Assembly: GCF_002307355.1 (NCBI RefSeq)
Contig: NZ_CP017481.1
Location: 372,001 to 436,000 of the forward strand
Direction of reading: 5' to 3'
Length of the DNA: 64,000 bases
Origin: Pectobacterium polaris
GTDB lineage: Bacteria; Pseudomonadota; Gammaproteobacteria; Enterobacterales; Enterobacteriaceae
This document shows, piece by piece, positions 11,462-22,230 of this stretch (position 1 is its first letter; each line of letters begins with the position of its first letter). Made by a program: the position numbers and the translations under genes. The notes below the pieces were generated by a model, which had not been told where the DNA came from, ran no database searches, and saw only the letters and a list, made by a program, of their open reading frames with translations.

Positions 11462-13211
11462 CTGATCCCTCTTCTCTATTAATTACAAAATCGTTTTTGT
11501 CGCCCGTCGGCAAGGCATCCGGTTCGATATTCATCGTACGCAAAACGCCGCCCATGATGGCGCCAAAGATTGGCGCAGAAACCGCGCCGCCGTAGTACTT
11601 CCCTGCCTGCGGATCGTTAATCACAACAACCAGAGCAAAGCGTGGGTTACTGGCTGGTGCCACACCCGCCGTGTAGGCAATATATTTGTTGATGTATTTG
11701 CCATCTGGGCCAACTTTCTTGGCCGTACCGGTTTTAATCGCGATGCGGTAACCTTTGATGGCCGCCTTGGTACCGCCGCCGCCGGGTAGCGCCACGCTTT
11801 CCATCATATGCACCACGGAACGCACCAGCGCTTCAGGGAAGACACGCTCACCAGGAACGGGTGGATCAACTCGGGTAATCGACAGTGGACGATAAATGCC
11901 AAAACTGCCGATCGTGGCATAGACTCGCGCTAACTGTAACGGTGTTACCATTAGCCCGTAGCCGAAAGAGAAGGTGGCCCTCTCTATGTCAGACCACCGT
12001 TGTTTTTGAGGGTATAAGCCACTGCTTTCTCCGACCAACCCCAAATTGGTCGCTTTTCCTAATCCAAAGCGCGCATAAGTATCTACTAGCGCAGAGGAAG
12101 GCATCGCTAACGCCAGCTTGGACACGCCAACGTTACTCGACTTCTGAAGCACACCCGTCAGCGTCAATTCGCTATAACGCGCCACGTCTTTGATCTCATG
12201 ACCATTGACGTAATACGGCAGGGTGCTGAGTACACTGTTTTCTTTCACGACCCCGCGCTGTAGCGCCGTCATTACCACCATCGGTTTAACGGTAGAGCCG
12301 GGTTCGAAAATGTCGGTAATCGCGCGGTTACGCATAATGTCTTGCGGCGTACCCGCCAAATTGTTCGGGTTATAAGACGGGCTATTCGCCATTGCCAGCA
12401 CTTCGCCCGTATTCACATCGACCAATACGGCCGTTCCTGACTCAGCTTTGTTAAAGGCAACGGCGTTATTGAGTTCACGGTAAACCAGCGCCTGCAAACG
12501 CTCATCAATACTGAGCGCCAGATTGTGTGCAGCCTGGCTGTCAACGGAGGAGATATCTTCAATCACGCGGCCAAACCGGTCTTTACGCACGGTTCGTTCA
12601 CCGGGTTGCCCAGTCAGCCAGCGGTCAAAACTTTTCTCAACGCCTTCAATACCCTGTCCATCGATATTGGTGAAGCCAATGAGGTGAGAGGTCACTTGTC
12701 CAGAAGGATAATACCGGCGAGATTCCTGCCGCAGATTAATGCCCGGTAGCTTCAGCTTATGGATATATTCACCAATAGCTGGGTTCACCTGACGAGCCAG
12801 ATAAACGAAGCGACCTTTAGGATTAGCGTTGATCTTGGTTGCCAACTGATCCAACGGAATATCGAGCGCATCGGACAGTGCTTTCCAGCGCGTATCCAAC
12901 GTAATACCGCCACGATCGTTCACTTCTTTCGGATCGGCCCAGACGGCATTTACCGGCACGCTGACGGCCAAAGGCCGGCCAGCACGATCGCTTATCATGC
13001 CGCGTGCCGTTGGCACTTCCTGTACGCGCAGAGAACGCATATCCCCTTCACGCACCAGTTTGTCTGGGTTGATGACCTGAAGATAAGCCGCACGCGCCAT
13101 CAAGCCAACCATCGCAAGCAGGATACAGCCGCAAAGCAACGCAAAACGCCAGCTAACAAAGCTGGCTTGATCTTCTTGGCGCTTTAACTTTCCTGTACGG
13201 GCTGCTTTCAT
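11448..13211 (-). CDS. ftsI: Septal transpeptidase PBP3 (FtsI)
   Basis: Class B penicillin-binding protein that cross-links septal peptidoglycan next to FtsW. One N-terminal membrane anchor is at about residues 22-42, followed by the pedestal domain. The transpeptidase motifs are intact: STVK with Ser306 and Lys309, SSN in KSSNVGVS, and KTGT in the C-terminal third. 587 residues, equal to the family norm. It lies 23 bp after ftsL and overlaps murE. Confidence 0.97.
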   Translation of the reverse strand: MKAARTGKLKRQEDQASFVSWRFALLCGCILLAMVGLMARAAYLQVINPDKLVREGDMRSLRVQEVPTARGMISDRAGRPLAVSVPVNAVWADPKEVNDRGGITLDTRWKALSDALDIPLDQLATKINANPKGRFVYLARQVNPAIGEYIHKLKLPGINLRQESRRYYPSGQVTSHLIGFTNIDGQGIEGVEKSFDRWLTGQPGERTVRKDRFGRVIEDISSVDSQAAHNLALSIDERLQALVYRELNNAVAFNKAESGTAVLVDVNTGEVLAMANSPSYNPNNLAGTPQDIMRNRAITDIFEPGSTVKPMVVMTALQRGVVKENSVLSTLPYYVNGHEIKDVARYSELTLTGVLQKSSNVGVSKLALAMPSSALVDTYARFGLGKATNLGLVGESSGLYPQKQRWSDIERATFSFGYGLMVTPLQLARVYATIGSFGIYRPLSITRVDPPVPGERVFPEALVRSVVHMMESVALPGGGGTKAAIKGYRIAIKTGTAKKVGPDGKYINKYIAYTAGVAPASNPRFALVVVINDPQAGKYYGGAVSAPIFGAIMGGVLRTMNIEPDALPTGDKNDFVINREEGSGGRS

Positions 13212-13234
13212 GCTTAGCTGGTTGCCTATTTAGT

Positions 13235-13555
13235 TCATTGCTTAACCACAATGTTTTCCTGTGACGGATCAACGTGCCCCATTTGCAGTTTTTCCGTCGC
13301 GATCCGCTCCACGCGGCTATGATCCCCTAGTGAGTTTTCCTCTAGGATCAAGTTTCTCCATTCGATATCCAACGCATCACGCTCCAGCAGAAGCTGTTCG
13401 CGTTCAGCCGTCAGCAGACGCGTCTTATGCGCCGTTGTAACCACAAAGACCGCAGAAACCAGCACGGCAACCATCAGCAACACCGGGAGCTTTGCATGAC
13501 GCAGCAAATCTTCACCAATGACGCCAACCAGAGTATGCCGCTCGTTACCGATCAC
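13235..13555 (-). CDS. ftsL: Cell division protein FtsL
   Basis: Small bitopic divisome protein that forms a complex with FtsQ and FtsB. A membrane span sits at about residues 24-40, followed by a heptad-type coiled coil rich in Leu and Glu. The conserved [23 protein letters not shown] region and the terminal [10 protein letters not shown] are present. The start is GTG at 13555, forming a GTGA overlap with the rsmH stop. At 106 residues it lacks about 15 cytoplasmic residues found in E. coli FtsL. Confidence 0.94.
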   Translation of the reverse strand: MIGNERHTLVGVIGEDLLRHAKLPVLLMVAVLVSAVFVVTTAHKTRLLTAEREQLLLERDALDIEWRNLILEENSLGDHSRVERIATEKLQMGHVDPSQENIVVKQ

Positions 13556-14496
13556 GCTGGCAGTCTCTCGGCAAAACGCAGAACAGAACTGCGCGCGCGT
13601 GGGTTTTCCGCCACTTCGGCTTCCGAAGGCATCAGTTTCTTGCCGACAGCTTTTAACGTCTGTCCGCCCTGGCTGCGCAACTGTTCTTCCGTTAACGGCA
13701 GGCCAGCTGGCACCTGTGGCCCACGGCTCTGATGGCGAATAAACCGTTTCACAATCCGATCTTCTAACGAGTGGAAGCTGATCACCGACAGACGCCCCTG
13801 CGGAGCTAGTACGCTCAATGCACCTTCTAGTGCACGTTCGATCTCTTCCAGTTCGCTATTGATATAAATGCGGATCGCCTGAAAACTGCGCGTTGCCGGA
13901 TGTTTATGTTTTTCCCGAAACGGGCTGGCGGCAGCGATCAATTCGGCGAGTTCTTTTGTTCGCGTCATCGGATCAAGACGATTACGTTCCACAATGGCGC
14001 GAGCAATACGCTTGGCAAAACGCTCTTCGCCGAACGTTTTCAAGACCCAGACAATGTCGTCAGCTTCCGCTTTCATCAGCCATTCAGCAGCGGACAAGCC
14101 ACGCGTCGGATCCATACGCATATCCAGCGGGCCATCGCGCATAAAGGAGAACCCACGCTCAGGGTCATCAAGCTGAGGAGAAGAAACGCCAAGATCGAGC
14201 AGAACGCCATCGATCTTTCCGGTCAGTCCGAGTTCCGCAACATACTCCGCCATCGCGGAAAACGGCCCGTGAATAATAGAGAAACGAGGATCGTCAATCG
14301 CCTTGGCGGCTTCAATTGCCTGAGGATCGCGATCGATAGCTAACAGACGTCCTTCCGGCCCCAGTTGGGAAAGAATCAGACGAGAATGGCCACCACGGCC
14401 AAATGTGCCGTCGATGTATATGCCGCCGCTGCGAATGTTCAGGCCATTTACTGCCTCATCCAACAGGACGGTGGTATGTTTATAATTTTCCAGCAT
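13552..14496 (-). CDS. rsmH: 16S rRNA m4C1402 methyltransferase RsmH
   Basis: SAM-dependent methyltransferase acting on the N4 of C1402 in the 16S rRNA decoding centre. The SAM-binding loop GTFGRGGHS is at residues 30-38 and [10 protein letters not shown] follows, both diagnostic of the MraW family. The 314 residues match E. coli. It is the second gene of the cluster, 2 bp after mraZ and overlapping ftsL. Confidence 0.97.
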   Translation of the reverse strand: MLENYKHTTVLLDEAVNGLNIRSGGIYIDGTFGRGGHSRLILSQLGPEGRLLAIDRDPQAIEAAKAIDDPRFSIIHGPFSAMAEYVAELGLTGKIDGVLLDLGVSSPQLDDPERGFSFMRDGPLDMRMDPTRGLSAAEWLMKAEADDIVWVLKTFGEERFAKRIARAIVERNRLDPMTRTKELAELIAAASPFREKHKHPATRSFQAIRIYINSELEEIERALEGALSVLAPQGRLSVISFHSLEDRIVKRFIRHQSRGPQVPAGLPLTEEQLRSQGGQTLKAVGKKLMPSEAEVAENPRARSSVLRFAERLPA

Positions 14497-14498
14497 GG

Positions 14499-14957
14499 CT
14501 ATAGCGATAGGTCCTGCAACCGCTCAGACAAAGGTTCCTGAGTCGATTGTTCAGCGTCAATATCATCCCTGACCTGTTGATACCAAGTCTGTTCATCCCA
14601 CAGTTCAAACTTGTTGAACTGCCCGACTAGCATCACTTCTTTTTTGAGGTCCGCATGCTGCCTTAACGTATTCGCAATCAACAAACGCCCTGCACTATCC
14701 ATTTGGCACTCGCTGGCATGCCCCAATAACAAACGCTGAACACGACGTTCAGCAGGGTTCATGCTCGACAAGCGCGACAATTTTTGTTCAATAATTTCCC
14801 ATTCAGGTAGGGGATAAAGCAGCAGGCATGGCTGATGCAAGTCAATGGTGCAAACCATTTGACCTTGCGATTCCCCGTTCAGCATTTCCCGATATCGGGT
14901 AGGCACAGCAAGGCGCCCTTTACTGTCGAGGTTAACCAGCGTAGCTCCACGAAACAT
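14499..14957 (-). CDS. mraZ: Transcriptional regulator MraZ
   Basis: DNA-binding protein of the SpoVT/AbrB-like fold with two swapped repeats; represses its own dcw operon. The first repeat ([22 protein letters not shown] region, residues 2-23) and the second (about residues 78-100, around DSAGRLLI) each carry the conserved Asp-x-x-Gly-Arg core. 152 residues, standard. It heads the cluster, with its operator repeats directly upstream at 14986-15012. Confidence 0.97.
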   Translation of the reverse strand: MFRGATLVNLDSKGRLAVPTRYREMLNGESQGQMVCTIDLHQPCLLLYPLPEWEIIEQKLSRLSSMNPAERRVQRLLLGHASECQMDSAGRLLIANTLRQHADLKKEVMLVGQFNKFELWDEQTWYQQVRDDIDAEQSTQEPLSERLQDLSL

Positions 14958-14985
14958 ACCTGAGTTACCCCTCCATAACCTTTTT

Positions 14986-15012
14986 CACCACTTTACCCCA
15001 CAAAATCCCACC
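14986..15012 (-). promoter_or_regulatory. MraZ operator repeats
   Basis: On the minus strand, three copies of a TGGKN box occur with a 10-bp period (TGGGA, TGGGG, TGGTG), separated by TTTTG and TAAAG. This is the direct-repeat pattern bound by MraZ in E. coli and other bacteria. It lies just downstream of the predicted transcription start, so binding would block the promoter. The third box departs from the consensus (TGGTG). Confidence 0.8.
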
Positions 15013-15018
15013 TTTAAG

Positions 15019-15048
15019 AGTGTACGGAGGGTATGAAAACCTTGTCAA
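15019..15048 (-). promoter_or_regulatory. Pmra promoter of the dcw cluster
   Basis: Reading the minus strand, a perfect TTGACA (15043-15048) is followed after 18 bp by TACACT (15019-15024). This matches the known strong mra promoter of E. coli. The expected transcription start falls at about 15012, at the edge of the MraZ repeats. Confidence 0.78.
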
Positions 15049-15845
15049 GCCAGAGCTGGCGCGCTTTGGGATTATTCCTGAATGAATTGGGGCCGTAATA
15101 GAGGCAAAAGGAATAAGGAGTCAGAATTAACAAAGATTAACATCATGATAATTTGAGATAAATTCATAGCGGAACGAGAACATTGCAAACATATAGCCAC
15201 CAACTCCGGTATATCGATTATTTTTATTGTCACAAGCTGATACCAAAGACAGCGGTTTTCAGAATAGTCTTACCAAGCCAAACACCTTGAATACCAAGGC
15301 CTACACAAGTCCGCAGCATCATACCGTAGCTGTTAACATCTGCTCAATGTCACATTTTTAACATCAACATCGCCAATTCCTCATTAATCAGCTGATTTAC
15401 GTTAATTGATACCCCTACTGACGAATTCGGTTTCCTGAAAAGAAAGCAGGTTCAGGAAACGCGCCGAATAAATTGAGCGCCCTTCATCCCCAAAGACGTA
15501 TTAAAAATGGGGCACCACAAGCAACCCTGTTTTATCGGTCATCTACTCACTTCCTTTAATGCTTTAACGCAATTCTCTTCCGCGCAGAAAGGCCTCTTGC
15601 CAAAAAATCATAACAAATTGTTTTTAAATAACTTTAAATCCCTTGTCGCGATAAAAAAACGGGAAAATTACCGGACAGACATAAAGTAGCGGGAAAGTAT
15701 AAAAAACACTCATAAATAAATATTTTTACCTAGTACAAAGCCAATCATGCAGTGATGTAAACTACACAAACAAAATAAGGCATGACAAAAAACCATGCCA
15801 AGCCATTACACCAGTTTATCCGCCCTAAGAATGGAGCAACCAGGA
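15049..15845. other. Non-coding stretch between the dcw promoter and alaE
   Basis: Nearly 800 bp of AT-rich sequence with no convincing gene. A 60-codon open frame at 15507-15689 has no ribosome site and no recognisable product. The only structured element seen is the inverted repeat at 15430-15460. The last 150 bp should hold the alaE promoter, but no clear -35/-10 pair was picked out. Confidence 0.5.
15430..15460. repeat. Perfect 10-bp inverted repeat in non-coding DNA
   Basis: GTTTCCTGAA (15430-15439) and TTCAGGAAAC (15451-15460) flank an 11-nt spacer. There is no T-run on either side, so it does not look like an intrinsic terminator. The 16-bp left part (15430-15445) recurs exactly, in inverse orientation, at 20158-20173 just downstream of the acyl-CoA ligase gene. 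Confidence 0.6.
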
Positions 15846-16283
15846 ATGTTTTCCCCGACGTCACGATTGCGAAGTGCCACCGCAGATACCTTTGCGCTCG
15901 TTGTCTATTGTTTCATCACCGGCATGGCGATAGAAATCATGCTTTCCGGTATGAGCTTCGAACAATCGCTGTCTTCACGCTTGTTATCTATCCCCGTCAA
16001 TATTGCCATTGCCTGGCCGTACGGGCTTTATCGCGATCGCGTGTTGAATATGGCCAGACGTCACGGCGGTGAGCATTTCCTGGTGCGCAGCGTTGCCGAT
16101 CTGTTTGCCTATGTCAGTTTCCAATCCCCGGTTTACGCCATCATTCTCTGGTCTATCGGGGCAAATCCCGCGCAAATCCTGACCGCAGTGACCAGTAATT
16201 TGGTGGTGTCGATGGTGACGGGCGTGATATATGGCTACTTTCTGGAATATTGCCGTCGGCTATTCCGGGTCGCCTTGCCGTAA
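15846..16283 (+). CDS. alaE: L-alanine exporter AlaE
   Basis: Small inner-membrane exporter that lowers toxic internal L-alanine. The 145-residue product opens with MFSPTSRLR and contains [21 protein letters not shown] and [10 protein letters not shown], closely matching recalled E. coli AlaE (YgaW). About four hydrophobic segments are seen. The start at 15846 is chosen over the in-frame ATG at 15795 because it aligns with the homologue and GGAG lies about 10 nt upstream. It is a single gene converging on cra. In E. coli alaE is elsewhere, so this position is lineage specific. Confidence 0.9.
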   Translation: MFSPTSRLRSATADTFALVVYCFITGMAIEIMLSGMSFEQSLSSRLLSIPVNIAIAWPYGLYRDRVLNMARRHGGEHFLVRSVADLFAYVSFQSPVYAIILWSIGANPAQILTAVTSNLVVSMVTGVIYGYFLEYCRRLFRVALP

Positions 16284-16311
16284 AAGTGAATTGAGGCTGG
16301 GTAAGGAAGAA

Positions 16312-16333
16312 GCGCCATAGCAATCTATGGCGC
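16312..16333. terminator. Hairpin between convergent alaE and cra
   Basis: A perfect 9-bp stem (GCGCCATAG / CTATGGCGC) with a CAAT loop sits between the two convergent genes. On the minus strand the stem is followed by CTTCTTCCTT, a weak pyrimidine tail, so it could end cra transcripts; on the plus strand A residues follow. Probably a shared terminator, but the T-run is poor. Confidence 0.5.
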
Positions 16334-16350
16334 AAAAAAGCAGGTAGAGA

Positions 16351-17355
16351 TTACACGCGACTCAGTGAGCCACGGCGGTACAGATTACGTCGGATACGAT
16401 TCAAACCTGGCTTCGGTCTTTTCGGCTCATCCAGACTGGCAAGCACCAACTCCAGTACGCGTTCCGCGACTTCACGATGGCGCTGAGCGACAGACAATAC
16501 CGGGCACTCCAGATAATCCAACAGCTCATTGTCCCCAAAGGTCGCGATAGCCAGATTATTCGGCAAACGTCCGTTAATCCTCAGGTTAACATCCATCACC
16601 CCCTGCAATAACGGGAATGAGGTGGTGAACAACGCTTCGGGCATAGGATTATCTTTCAAATAATCCATAAACGCAGCAGCGGAAGCCACACGTTCATAGC
16701 TATTGGAATAAAGGTAATTCACTTCGCGCGGATCGCCCGCCCATGCCTGACGGAACCCCTGCTCACGCAAGAAACTGACGGAAAGCTCAGGCAAGGCACC
16801 AAGATAAAGTACCGATTTCGCAGGCATTTTCCTTAATTCTTGCGCCAGCATTTCAGCATCTTCAAGATCGGCTCCCACCACGCTGGTGAAGTGCTCACGA
16901 TCTAACGCCCTGTCTAACGCAATAATCGGCAGACTGCCGTTTATCCAACGTTGATAAAACGGGTGCTCTGGCGGTAATGCAGTAGAAACAATAATCGCGT
17001 CAACCTGGCGCTGCAACAGATGCTCAATACACCGCATCTCGTTGTCTGGCTGATCTTCTGAACACGCAATTAATAGCTGATATCCGCGCTGTCTGGCCTG
17101 GCGCTCCAGATAATTAGCGATGCGCGTATAGCTGGTATTTTCCAAATCGGGAATAACCAAACCAATTGAACGCGTACGCCCGGCACGTAATCCAGCCGCG
17201 ACGGCGTTGGGATGATAATTGTGCTCCCTGACGACAGCCATGACTTTCTCAACGGTCTTATCGCTGACGCGATATTGTTTTGCTTTCCCGTTAATGACAT
17301 AGCTGGCTGTCGTGCGTGAAACACCCGCAAGACGCGCGATTTCATCCAGTTTCAC
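16351..17355 (-). CDS. cra: Catabolite repressor/activator Cra (FruR)
   Basis: LacI-family regulator of carbon flux, responding to fructose 1-phosphate or fructose 1,6-bisphosphate. The N-terminal helix-turn-helix (residues 1-25, [19 protein letters not shown]) and hinge are followed by a periplasmic-binding-type effector domain; 334 residues, as in E. coli. It sits between ilvH and the dcw cluster, the same neighbourhood as in E. coli, apart from alaE. Confidence 0.97.
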   Translation of the reverse strand: MKLDEIARLAGVSRTTASYVINGKAKQYRVSDKTVEKVMAVVREHNYHPNAVAAGLRAGRTRSIGLVIPDLENTSYTRIANYLERQARQRGYQLLIACSEDQPDNEMRCIEHLLQRQVDAIIVSTALPPEHPFYQRWINGSLPIIALDRALDREHFTSVVGADLEDAEMLAQELRKMPAKSVLYLGALPELSVSFLREQGFRQAWAGDPREVNYLYSNSYERVASAAAFMDYLKDNPMPEALFTTSFPLLQGVMDVNLRINGRLPNNLAIATFGDNELLDYLECPVLSVAQRHREVAERVLELVLASLDEPKRPKPGLNRIRRNLYRRGSLSRV

Positions 17356-17563
17356 GGTAACCCCTTAGTAGGCCGGAAAATAAGTAGGCCGGCTCAATAA
17401 ATAGTGTGATGACCATAAAATCATCATGGATATGGCGTAGATCTAACAGCAGAAGCTTTTGTACGGCAACTGCTTTTATCACGTTACCCACATATTTCAA
17501 GCTGCCATATCAATAATGGATGTCTTTTAAGCTGAATATATTGTGTCTATATAAGATAAGGGA

Positions 17564-17593
17564 AATAAAAAGGCCCGATACGATTATCGGGCC
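17564..17593 (-). terminator. Terminator of the ilvIH operon
   Basis: On the minus strand a 9-bp stem (GGCCCGATA / TATCGGGCC, tetraloop ATCG) is followed by TTTTTATTTCCC. This is a good intrinsic terminator 30 bp beyond the ilvH stop. Confidence 0.85.
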
Positions 17594-17622
17594 TCTTAAA
17601 AGAAAAAGCAGCGAAAAGTCGA

Positions 17623-18114
17623 TTAACGCATGATTTTATCGCCGCGCGATACGCCGACGATACCAGAACGCGCCACTTCAACAATTTCGGACACTTCACG
17701 TACGGCACTGAGGAACGCATCCAGTTTATCGCTGGTACCAGCAAGCTGTACGGTATAAAGCGAAGCGGTAACATCCACGATCTGGCCGCGGAAAATATCG
17801 GCGCAGCGTTTCACTTCTTCACGACCATAGCCTGTAGCCTGTAGCTTCACCAGCATGATCTCACGCTCAACGTGCGACCCCTGCCCCAGTTCACTGACGC
17901 GCAGGACATCCACTAGCTTATGCAGTTGCTTTTCGATTTGCTCCAGCACTTTTTCATCGCCTACCGTCTGGATAGTCATACGAGATAGCGTTGGGTCTTC
18001 GGTTGGTGCCACCGTCAGACTTTCGATATTGTAGCCGCGCTGGGAAAACAGGCCGACGACACGTGACAAGGCGCCTGATTCATTCTCAAGTAATACTGAT
18101 AAAATCCGCCGCAT
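17623..18114 (-). CDS. ilvH: Acetohydroxyacid synthase III, regulatory subunit
   Basis: Small subunit that activates IlvI and confers valine feedback inhibition. An N-terminal ACT domain is seen at residues 2-75 ([19 protein letters not shown] opening) followed by the conserved C-terminal domain; 163 residues, identical in length to E. coli IlvH. The ATG at 18114 is preferred over the in-frame upstream start at 18144, which lies inside ilvI. It is 2 bp after ilvI. Confidence 0.96.
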   Translation of the reverse strand: MRRILSVLLENESGALSRVVGLFSQRGYNIESLTVAPTEDPTLSRMTIQTVGDEKVLEQIEKQLHKLVDVLRVSELGQGSHVEREIMLVKLQATGYGREEVKRCADIFRGQIVDVTASLYTVQLAGTSDKLDAFLSAVREVSEIVEVARSGIVGVSRGDKIMR

Positions 18115-18116
18115 GA

Positions 18117-19835
18117 TCAGGTCCTCTCCGTTTTGCTCAACCACATTTCATCCATCGCCCCGCCGCGAATCTGCATGGGGTAAACATGCTCGCTGCTGTC
18201 GATATTGATATCAACAAACACCAGACGATCTTTCTGCGCCAGCGCTTGCAACAGCTTGCTTTCCAGTTCGTCCGGCGTATCGATAGAAATCCCGACGTGA
18301 CCGTACGCTTCAGCCAGCTTGACGAAATCCGGTAATGATTCCATGTAAGAACTGGAATGGCGGCCAGAGTAAATCATGTCCTGCCACTGTTTCACCATGC
18401 CGAGGAAACGGTTGTTCAGGTTAATGACCACCACAGGCAGATCATATTGCAGCGCCGTAGAAAGCTCCTGAATATTCATCTGAATACTGCCGTCGCCCGT
18501 TACGCAAATCACCGTTTCTTCCGGCAGAGCAAGTTTGATGCCCAATGCCGCAGGCAGGCCAAAGCCCATCGTGCCCAGTCCACCGGAGTTCACCCAGCGG
18601 CGCGGTAAATCGAAAGGATAATACAGCGCGGCGAACATCTGGTGCTGGCCGACGTCCGATGCCACATAGGCTTTGCCTTCGGTCAGCCGATGCAGCGTTT
18701 CAATCACCGCCTGCGGTTTAATCTTGTCGCTGTCGGTGCTGTATTTCAGACAGTGACGCCCACGCCACTGTTCGATAACCTGCCACCAGTCGCGCAGCGC
18801 ATCAAACTGCTGCTGTGCGCCATCTTGCGCCAGCAACTCCAGCATCAGGCTTAATACCTGTTTGGCATCGCCAACGATAGGAACATCGGCATTGACCGTT
18901 TTGGAAATCGACGCGGGATCGATATCGATATGCAATACCGTCGCATTCGGACAGTACTTCGCCAGATTGTTCGTTGTACGGTCGTCGAAGCGCACCCCGA
19001 CGGCGAAAATTACATCGGCGTTATGCATAGCCATGTTGGCTTCATACGTCCCGTGCATCCCCAGCATACCGAGGCATTGACGGTGCGTGCCAGGAAAGCC
19101 GCCCAGCCCCATCAGCGAGGTTGTCACTGGCAGGTTCAGTTTTTCCGCCAGCGTCAGCAGTTCTTCGTGGCACTCTGCGTTAATCACGCCGCCACCGCTG
19201 TAGATAATCGGCTTTTCTGCCGCCAGCAGCGTTTGCAACGCACGACGAATCTGCCCTTTGTGCCCTTGAACCGTCGGGCTATAGGAACGCATGCTGATGC
19301 TTTCGGGGTAAACGTACGGCAGCTTATTCGCCGGATTCATGACGTCTTTCGGCAGATCGACCACCACGGGCCCCGGACGTCCGGTTGATGCCAGATAAAA
19401 CGCTTTTTTCAGGATCGTCGGGACATCTTCCGCTTTCTTGACCAGAAAACTGTGCTTCACGATCGGGCGAGAGATCCCCACCATGTCGCATTCCTGGAAG
19501 GAATCGTAGCCAATCAACGAAGTCGCAACCTGACCGGACAACACCACCATAGGAATGGAGTCCATATAGGCAGTAGCGATACCGGTAATGGCATTGGTCG
19601 CACCGGGACCGGACGTGACCAGCACAACGCCGACCTCACCCGTCGCGCGCGTATAGCCATCCGCCATATGTACCGCACCTTGCTCATGCCGCACCAAAAT
19701 ATGCTCGATACCGCCAACCGTATGCAGGGCGTCGTAAATATCCAACACCGCACCGCCCGGATAACCGAACACATGTTTTACGCCCTGATCGATCAACGAT
19801 CGGACCACCATTTCGGCGCCTGACAACATCTCCAT
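18117..19835 (-). CDS. ilvI: Acetohydroxyacid synthase III, catalytic subunit
   Basis: ThDP-dependent enzyme forming acetolactate or acetohydroxybutyrate, the first common step of valine, leucine and isoleucine synthesis. The catalytic glutamate lies in [12 protein letters not shown] near residue 48. FAD-contacting regions and the ThDP motif beginning GDGSIQMN and ending NLNN are intact. 572 residues. The ATG at 19835 is chosen because AGAGG lies 8 nt upstream and the protein then starts [13 protein letters not shown] like E. coli. Confidence 0.96.
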   Translation of the reverse strand: MEMLSGAEMVVRSLIDQGVKHVFGYPGGAVLDIYDALHTVGGIEHILVRHEQGAVHMADGYTRATGEVGVVLVTSGPGATNAITGIATAYMDSIPMVVLSGQVATSLIGYDSFQECDMVGISRPIVKHSFLVKKAEDVPTILKKAFYLASTGRPGPVVVDLPKDVMNPANKLPYVYPESISMRSYSPTVQGHKGQIRRALQTLLAAEKPIIYSGGGVINAECHEELLTLAEKLNLPVTTSLMGLGGFPGTHRQCLGMLGMHGTYEANMAMHNADVIFAVGVRFDDRTTNNLAKYCPNATVLHIDIDPASISKTVNADVPIVGDAKQVLSLMLELLAQDGAQQQFDALRDWWQVIEQWRGRHCLKYSTDSDKIKPQAVIETLHRLTEGKAYVASDVGQHQMFAALYYPFDLPRRWVNSGGLGTMGFGLPAALGIKLALPEETVICVTGDGSIQMNIQELSTALQYDLPVVVINLNNRFLGMVKQWQDMIYSGRHSSSYMESLPDFVKLAEAYGHVGISIDTPDELESKLLQALAQKDRLVFVDINIDSSEHVYPMQIRGGAMDEMWLSKTERT

Positions 19836-20196
19836 GGGTCTGCCTCTTTTGTTCAGAAAGCGGAATCCGCTTCTGTATTGATCGGGAGAAATCCCCGCGC
19901 TCACATTGTATTAATACTGTTAACTTTTAGTACAAGAATACGAAATATTATAGGGATTACTGATAACCCATTAACATAACGCCAGATTATGACGCAGACA
20001 AACGGCAAAAAACCACCGCCCTTAATCGTGCCTAGGGGAAATCAAACGTGAGGGAAAAAGGAACTGAGATAAAATACTAACTGGGAACCTTCAGACCTGA
20101 GAGATCGTCCATAAAGGCCACAAATTACAGAGTGAAATATTGAGGCCGAAAACCACATTTCTTTTCAGGAAACGCGCTTCTCGGCCTACGACATCA
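19836..20196. other. ilvIH promoter region
   Basis: About 360 bp with no gene, AT-rich near ilvI. A TATAAT (minus strand, 19947-19952) is the best -10 candidate, with no good -35. In E. coli this region binds several Lrp dimers; the AT-rich block fits, but no Lrp boxes could be defined. The right end holds the copy of the 16-bp motif (20158-20173) noted at 15430 and the 3' flank of the acyl-CoA ligase gene. Confidence 0.5.
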
Positions 20197-22002
20197 TCAA
20201 GACTCTGCGTACATCGCATCAATTTCCAGTTGGTAACGCTGGTTGATGATCTTCCTGCGCAGCTTGAGCGTTGGCGTCAATTCCCCCTCCGCCATCGAAA
20301 ACGGCACTGGCAGCAGCGTGAATTTCTTCACCTGCTCCACGCGGGAAAGCTCTTTCTGCATCTCCCGCAAACGCTGTTCGAACAGCTCAATAATATGGCT
20401 GTGGCGCAGCAGCTCCAGACGATCATGGTACTTCAGATTGATGGAATGAGCGTATTCTTCCAATGCCTCAAAGCAAGGAACAATCAGCGCAGACACGTAC
20501 TTACGCGTGTCCGCAATAATCGCAACCTGTTCGATGAAGCGATCCTGTCCCAGCGTGCCTTCCAGATGCTGCGGGGCAATATATTTACCGCCGGAGGTTT
20601 TCATTAGGTCTTTCAACCGTTCGGTAATAAACAGGTTACCGTTGGCATCCAGTTCCCCCGCATCGCCGGTTTTCAGCCAGCCATCTTCGGTAAACGTTTC
20701 TGCGGTTTCCTGCGGACGGTGGAAATAGCCCCGCATGATGGTCGCACCGCGTACCTGAATCTCTTTCTCCTCGCCAATGCGGACCTCAATGCCCGGCAAC
20801 GGCGTACCAATAGAGCCCAGGCGGAAGCGGCCTTCCTCCCAGCAGGAAACCGTCGCACAGGTTTCTGTCATGCCGTAACCATAGATAATGCGAATCCCGA
20901 TCGACCGGAAAAACAGAATGATATTGTCATCCAGTCGCGCGCCTGCGGCTGGCATAAAGCGAATCTCGCCCCCCAGCAGTTGGCGCAGTTTCCCTAACAC
21001 CAGACGGTCTGCATAGTGGTGCATAACGCGGCGGAAGAGACCGCCCTTCTTCGCGGTTTGGTTCGTCAGAAAAGCGTGTTGCCCCTGCGCGATGGCCCAG
21101 TTAAATAGCCGCTGGCGATACCACGGCGCCTGCGCCACTTTTTCATGGATGGCGCTATAAACTTTCTCATAAAAACGCGGTACGGCGCACATCACCGTCG
21201 GCTTCACCGCCTGCATCGCATCACGAACCAGATTCGTGTTGTTGAGATACACGTTCTGGGCACCACGATGCATGATGACAAAGCTCCACGCACGTTCAAA
21301 TACGTGGGAAAGCGGTAAGAAACAGAGCGATACGTCGTTTTCCGACATGCTTAAACGATCGTCATGCAGCTTAAGCTGCATCGCCATGTTGGTGTAATCC
21401 AGCATGACGCCTTTCGGCTCGCCGGTAGTGCCAGAGGTATAGATCAGCGTAAACAGATCGTTGAGATCGCGGCTGTCGATGCGCGTTTGCCATTCATCAC
21501 GCCAGAAATCGTCTACGGCCTGCGCTTCAAATTCATGCAGGGATTGCGCGATGTCGCTACCGCGTAGATTAACGCCCTCGTCCATCACGATGATGTTTCG
21601 CAGTTGCGGGCACGTGTCCCGCAGCGCCAGCAGCGCATCCAACTGCTCCTGGCCGCCGACGAATATCGTACGGATATCGGCATCATTGATGATGAACGCC
21701 GCCTGCGACGCCGTATTCGTGGCATAGATTGGCACGCTGATCGCACGCAGGTGCAGCAGCGCCAGATCGGCTAGCGACCAATTCATTGAGTTATGAGAGA
21801 AAATTGCAACCCGTTCCTGAACATCCAGCCCCAGCGCTAAGAGCGCGCTGGCAATGCGCTGAATGCGCTGCCCGGCCTGTGTCCAGGTGAGCTGCTGCTC
21901 GCCCGCAGGCGTCCACTCGCGCAACGTAATACGGCCTGCGCAGTGATTGATTCGATCTTGGACCCGGTGCACCACATGGTATGGCTGTAAATGATTATTC
22001 AT
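20197..22002 (-). CDS. Long-chain acyl-CoA synthetase (FAA1/AMP-forming family)
   Basis: ATP-dependent fatty acid activating enzyme of the ANL superfamily, closer to the FAA1 long-chain ligases than to E. coli FadD. The P-loop-like motif YTSGTTGEPKG is at residues 188-198 and YGYGMTETCA lies in the middle. The GWLKTGD motif and KDLMKTSGGK catalytic lysine region occur in the C-terminal half. The start at 22002 gives 601 residues, beginning at the family-like MNNHLQPYHVVHRV; an in-frame ATG at 22086 would add 28 residues. Neither has a strong ribosome site. It occupies the place where E. coli has leuO. Confidence 0.85.
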   Translation of the reverse strand: MNNHLQPYHVVHRVQDRINHCAGRITLREWTPAGEQQLTWTQAGQRIQRIASALLALGLDVQERVAIFSHNSMNWSLADLALLHLRAISVPIYATNTASQAAFIINDADIRTIFVGGQEQLDALLALRDTCPQLRNIIVMDEGVNLRGSDIAQSLHEFEAQAVDDFWRDEWQTRIDSRDLNDLFTLIYTSGTTGEPKGVMLDYTNMAMQLKLHDDRLSMSENDVSLCFLPLSHVFERAWSFVIMHRGAQNVYLNNTNLVRDAMQAVKPTVMCAVPRFYEKVYSAIHEKVAQAPWYRQRLFNWAIAQGQHAFLTNQTAKKGGLFRRVMHHYADRLVLGKLRQLLGGEIRFMPAAGARLDDNIILFFRSIGIRIIYGYGMTETCATVSCWEEGRFRLGSIGTPLPGIEVRIGEEKEIQVRGATIMRGYFHRPQETAETFTEDGWLKTGDAGELDANGNLFITERLKDLMKTSGGKYIAPQHLEGTLGQDRFIEQVAIIADTRKYVSALIVPCFEALEEYAHSINLKYHDRLELLRHSHIIELFEQRLREMQKELSRVEQVKKFTLLPVPFSMAEGELTPTLKLRRKIINQRYQLEIDAMYAES

Positions 22003-22167
22003 CTGTAAAAGAATTTCTAAGGGGGAAGAATTTGACAGCGTTTCAGCGTACAGCTGTACATTATTTGGCGTGCAGTCTACCGTCATTGTTCAAAACCGCA
22101 ACGATCTTTCGTTCATTCGGCGCAGGCTATCGCTGGTTTACTTGATGCATGTCACACCAATCAAAAG

Positions 22168-22196
22168 TTGACATAACCCTGATAATCGCGTACCAA
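22168..22196 (+). promoter_or_regulatory. leu operon promoter
   Basis: Perfect TTGACA (22168-22173), 17-bp spacer, then TACCAA (22191-22196), about 35 bp before the leader peptide. The position and -35 match the known leu promoter of enterobacteria. Confidence 0.65.
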
Positions 22197-22230
22197 TAAA
22201 GGAACACCGAATTTTAGATGACGAGACACC

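Noticed and set aside
15507..15689. 60-codon open frame upstream of alaE
   Set aside because: No ribosome site, no recognisable sequence, biased AT-rich codons; looks like chance.
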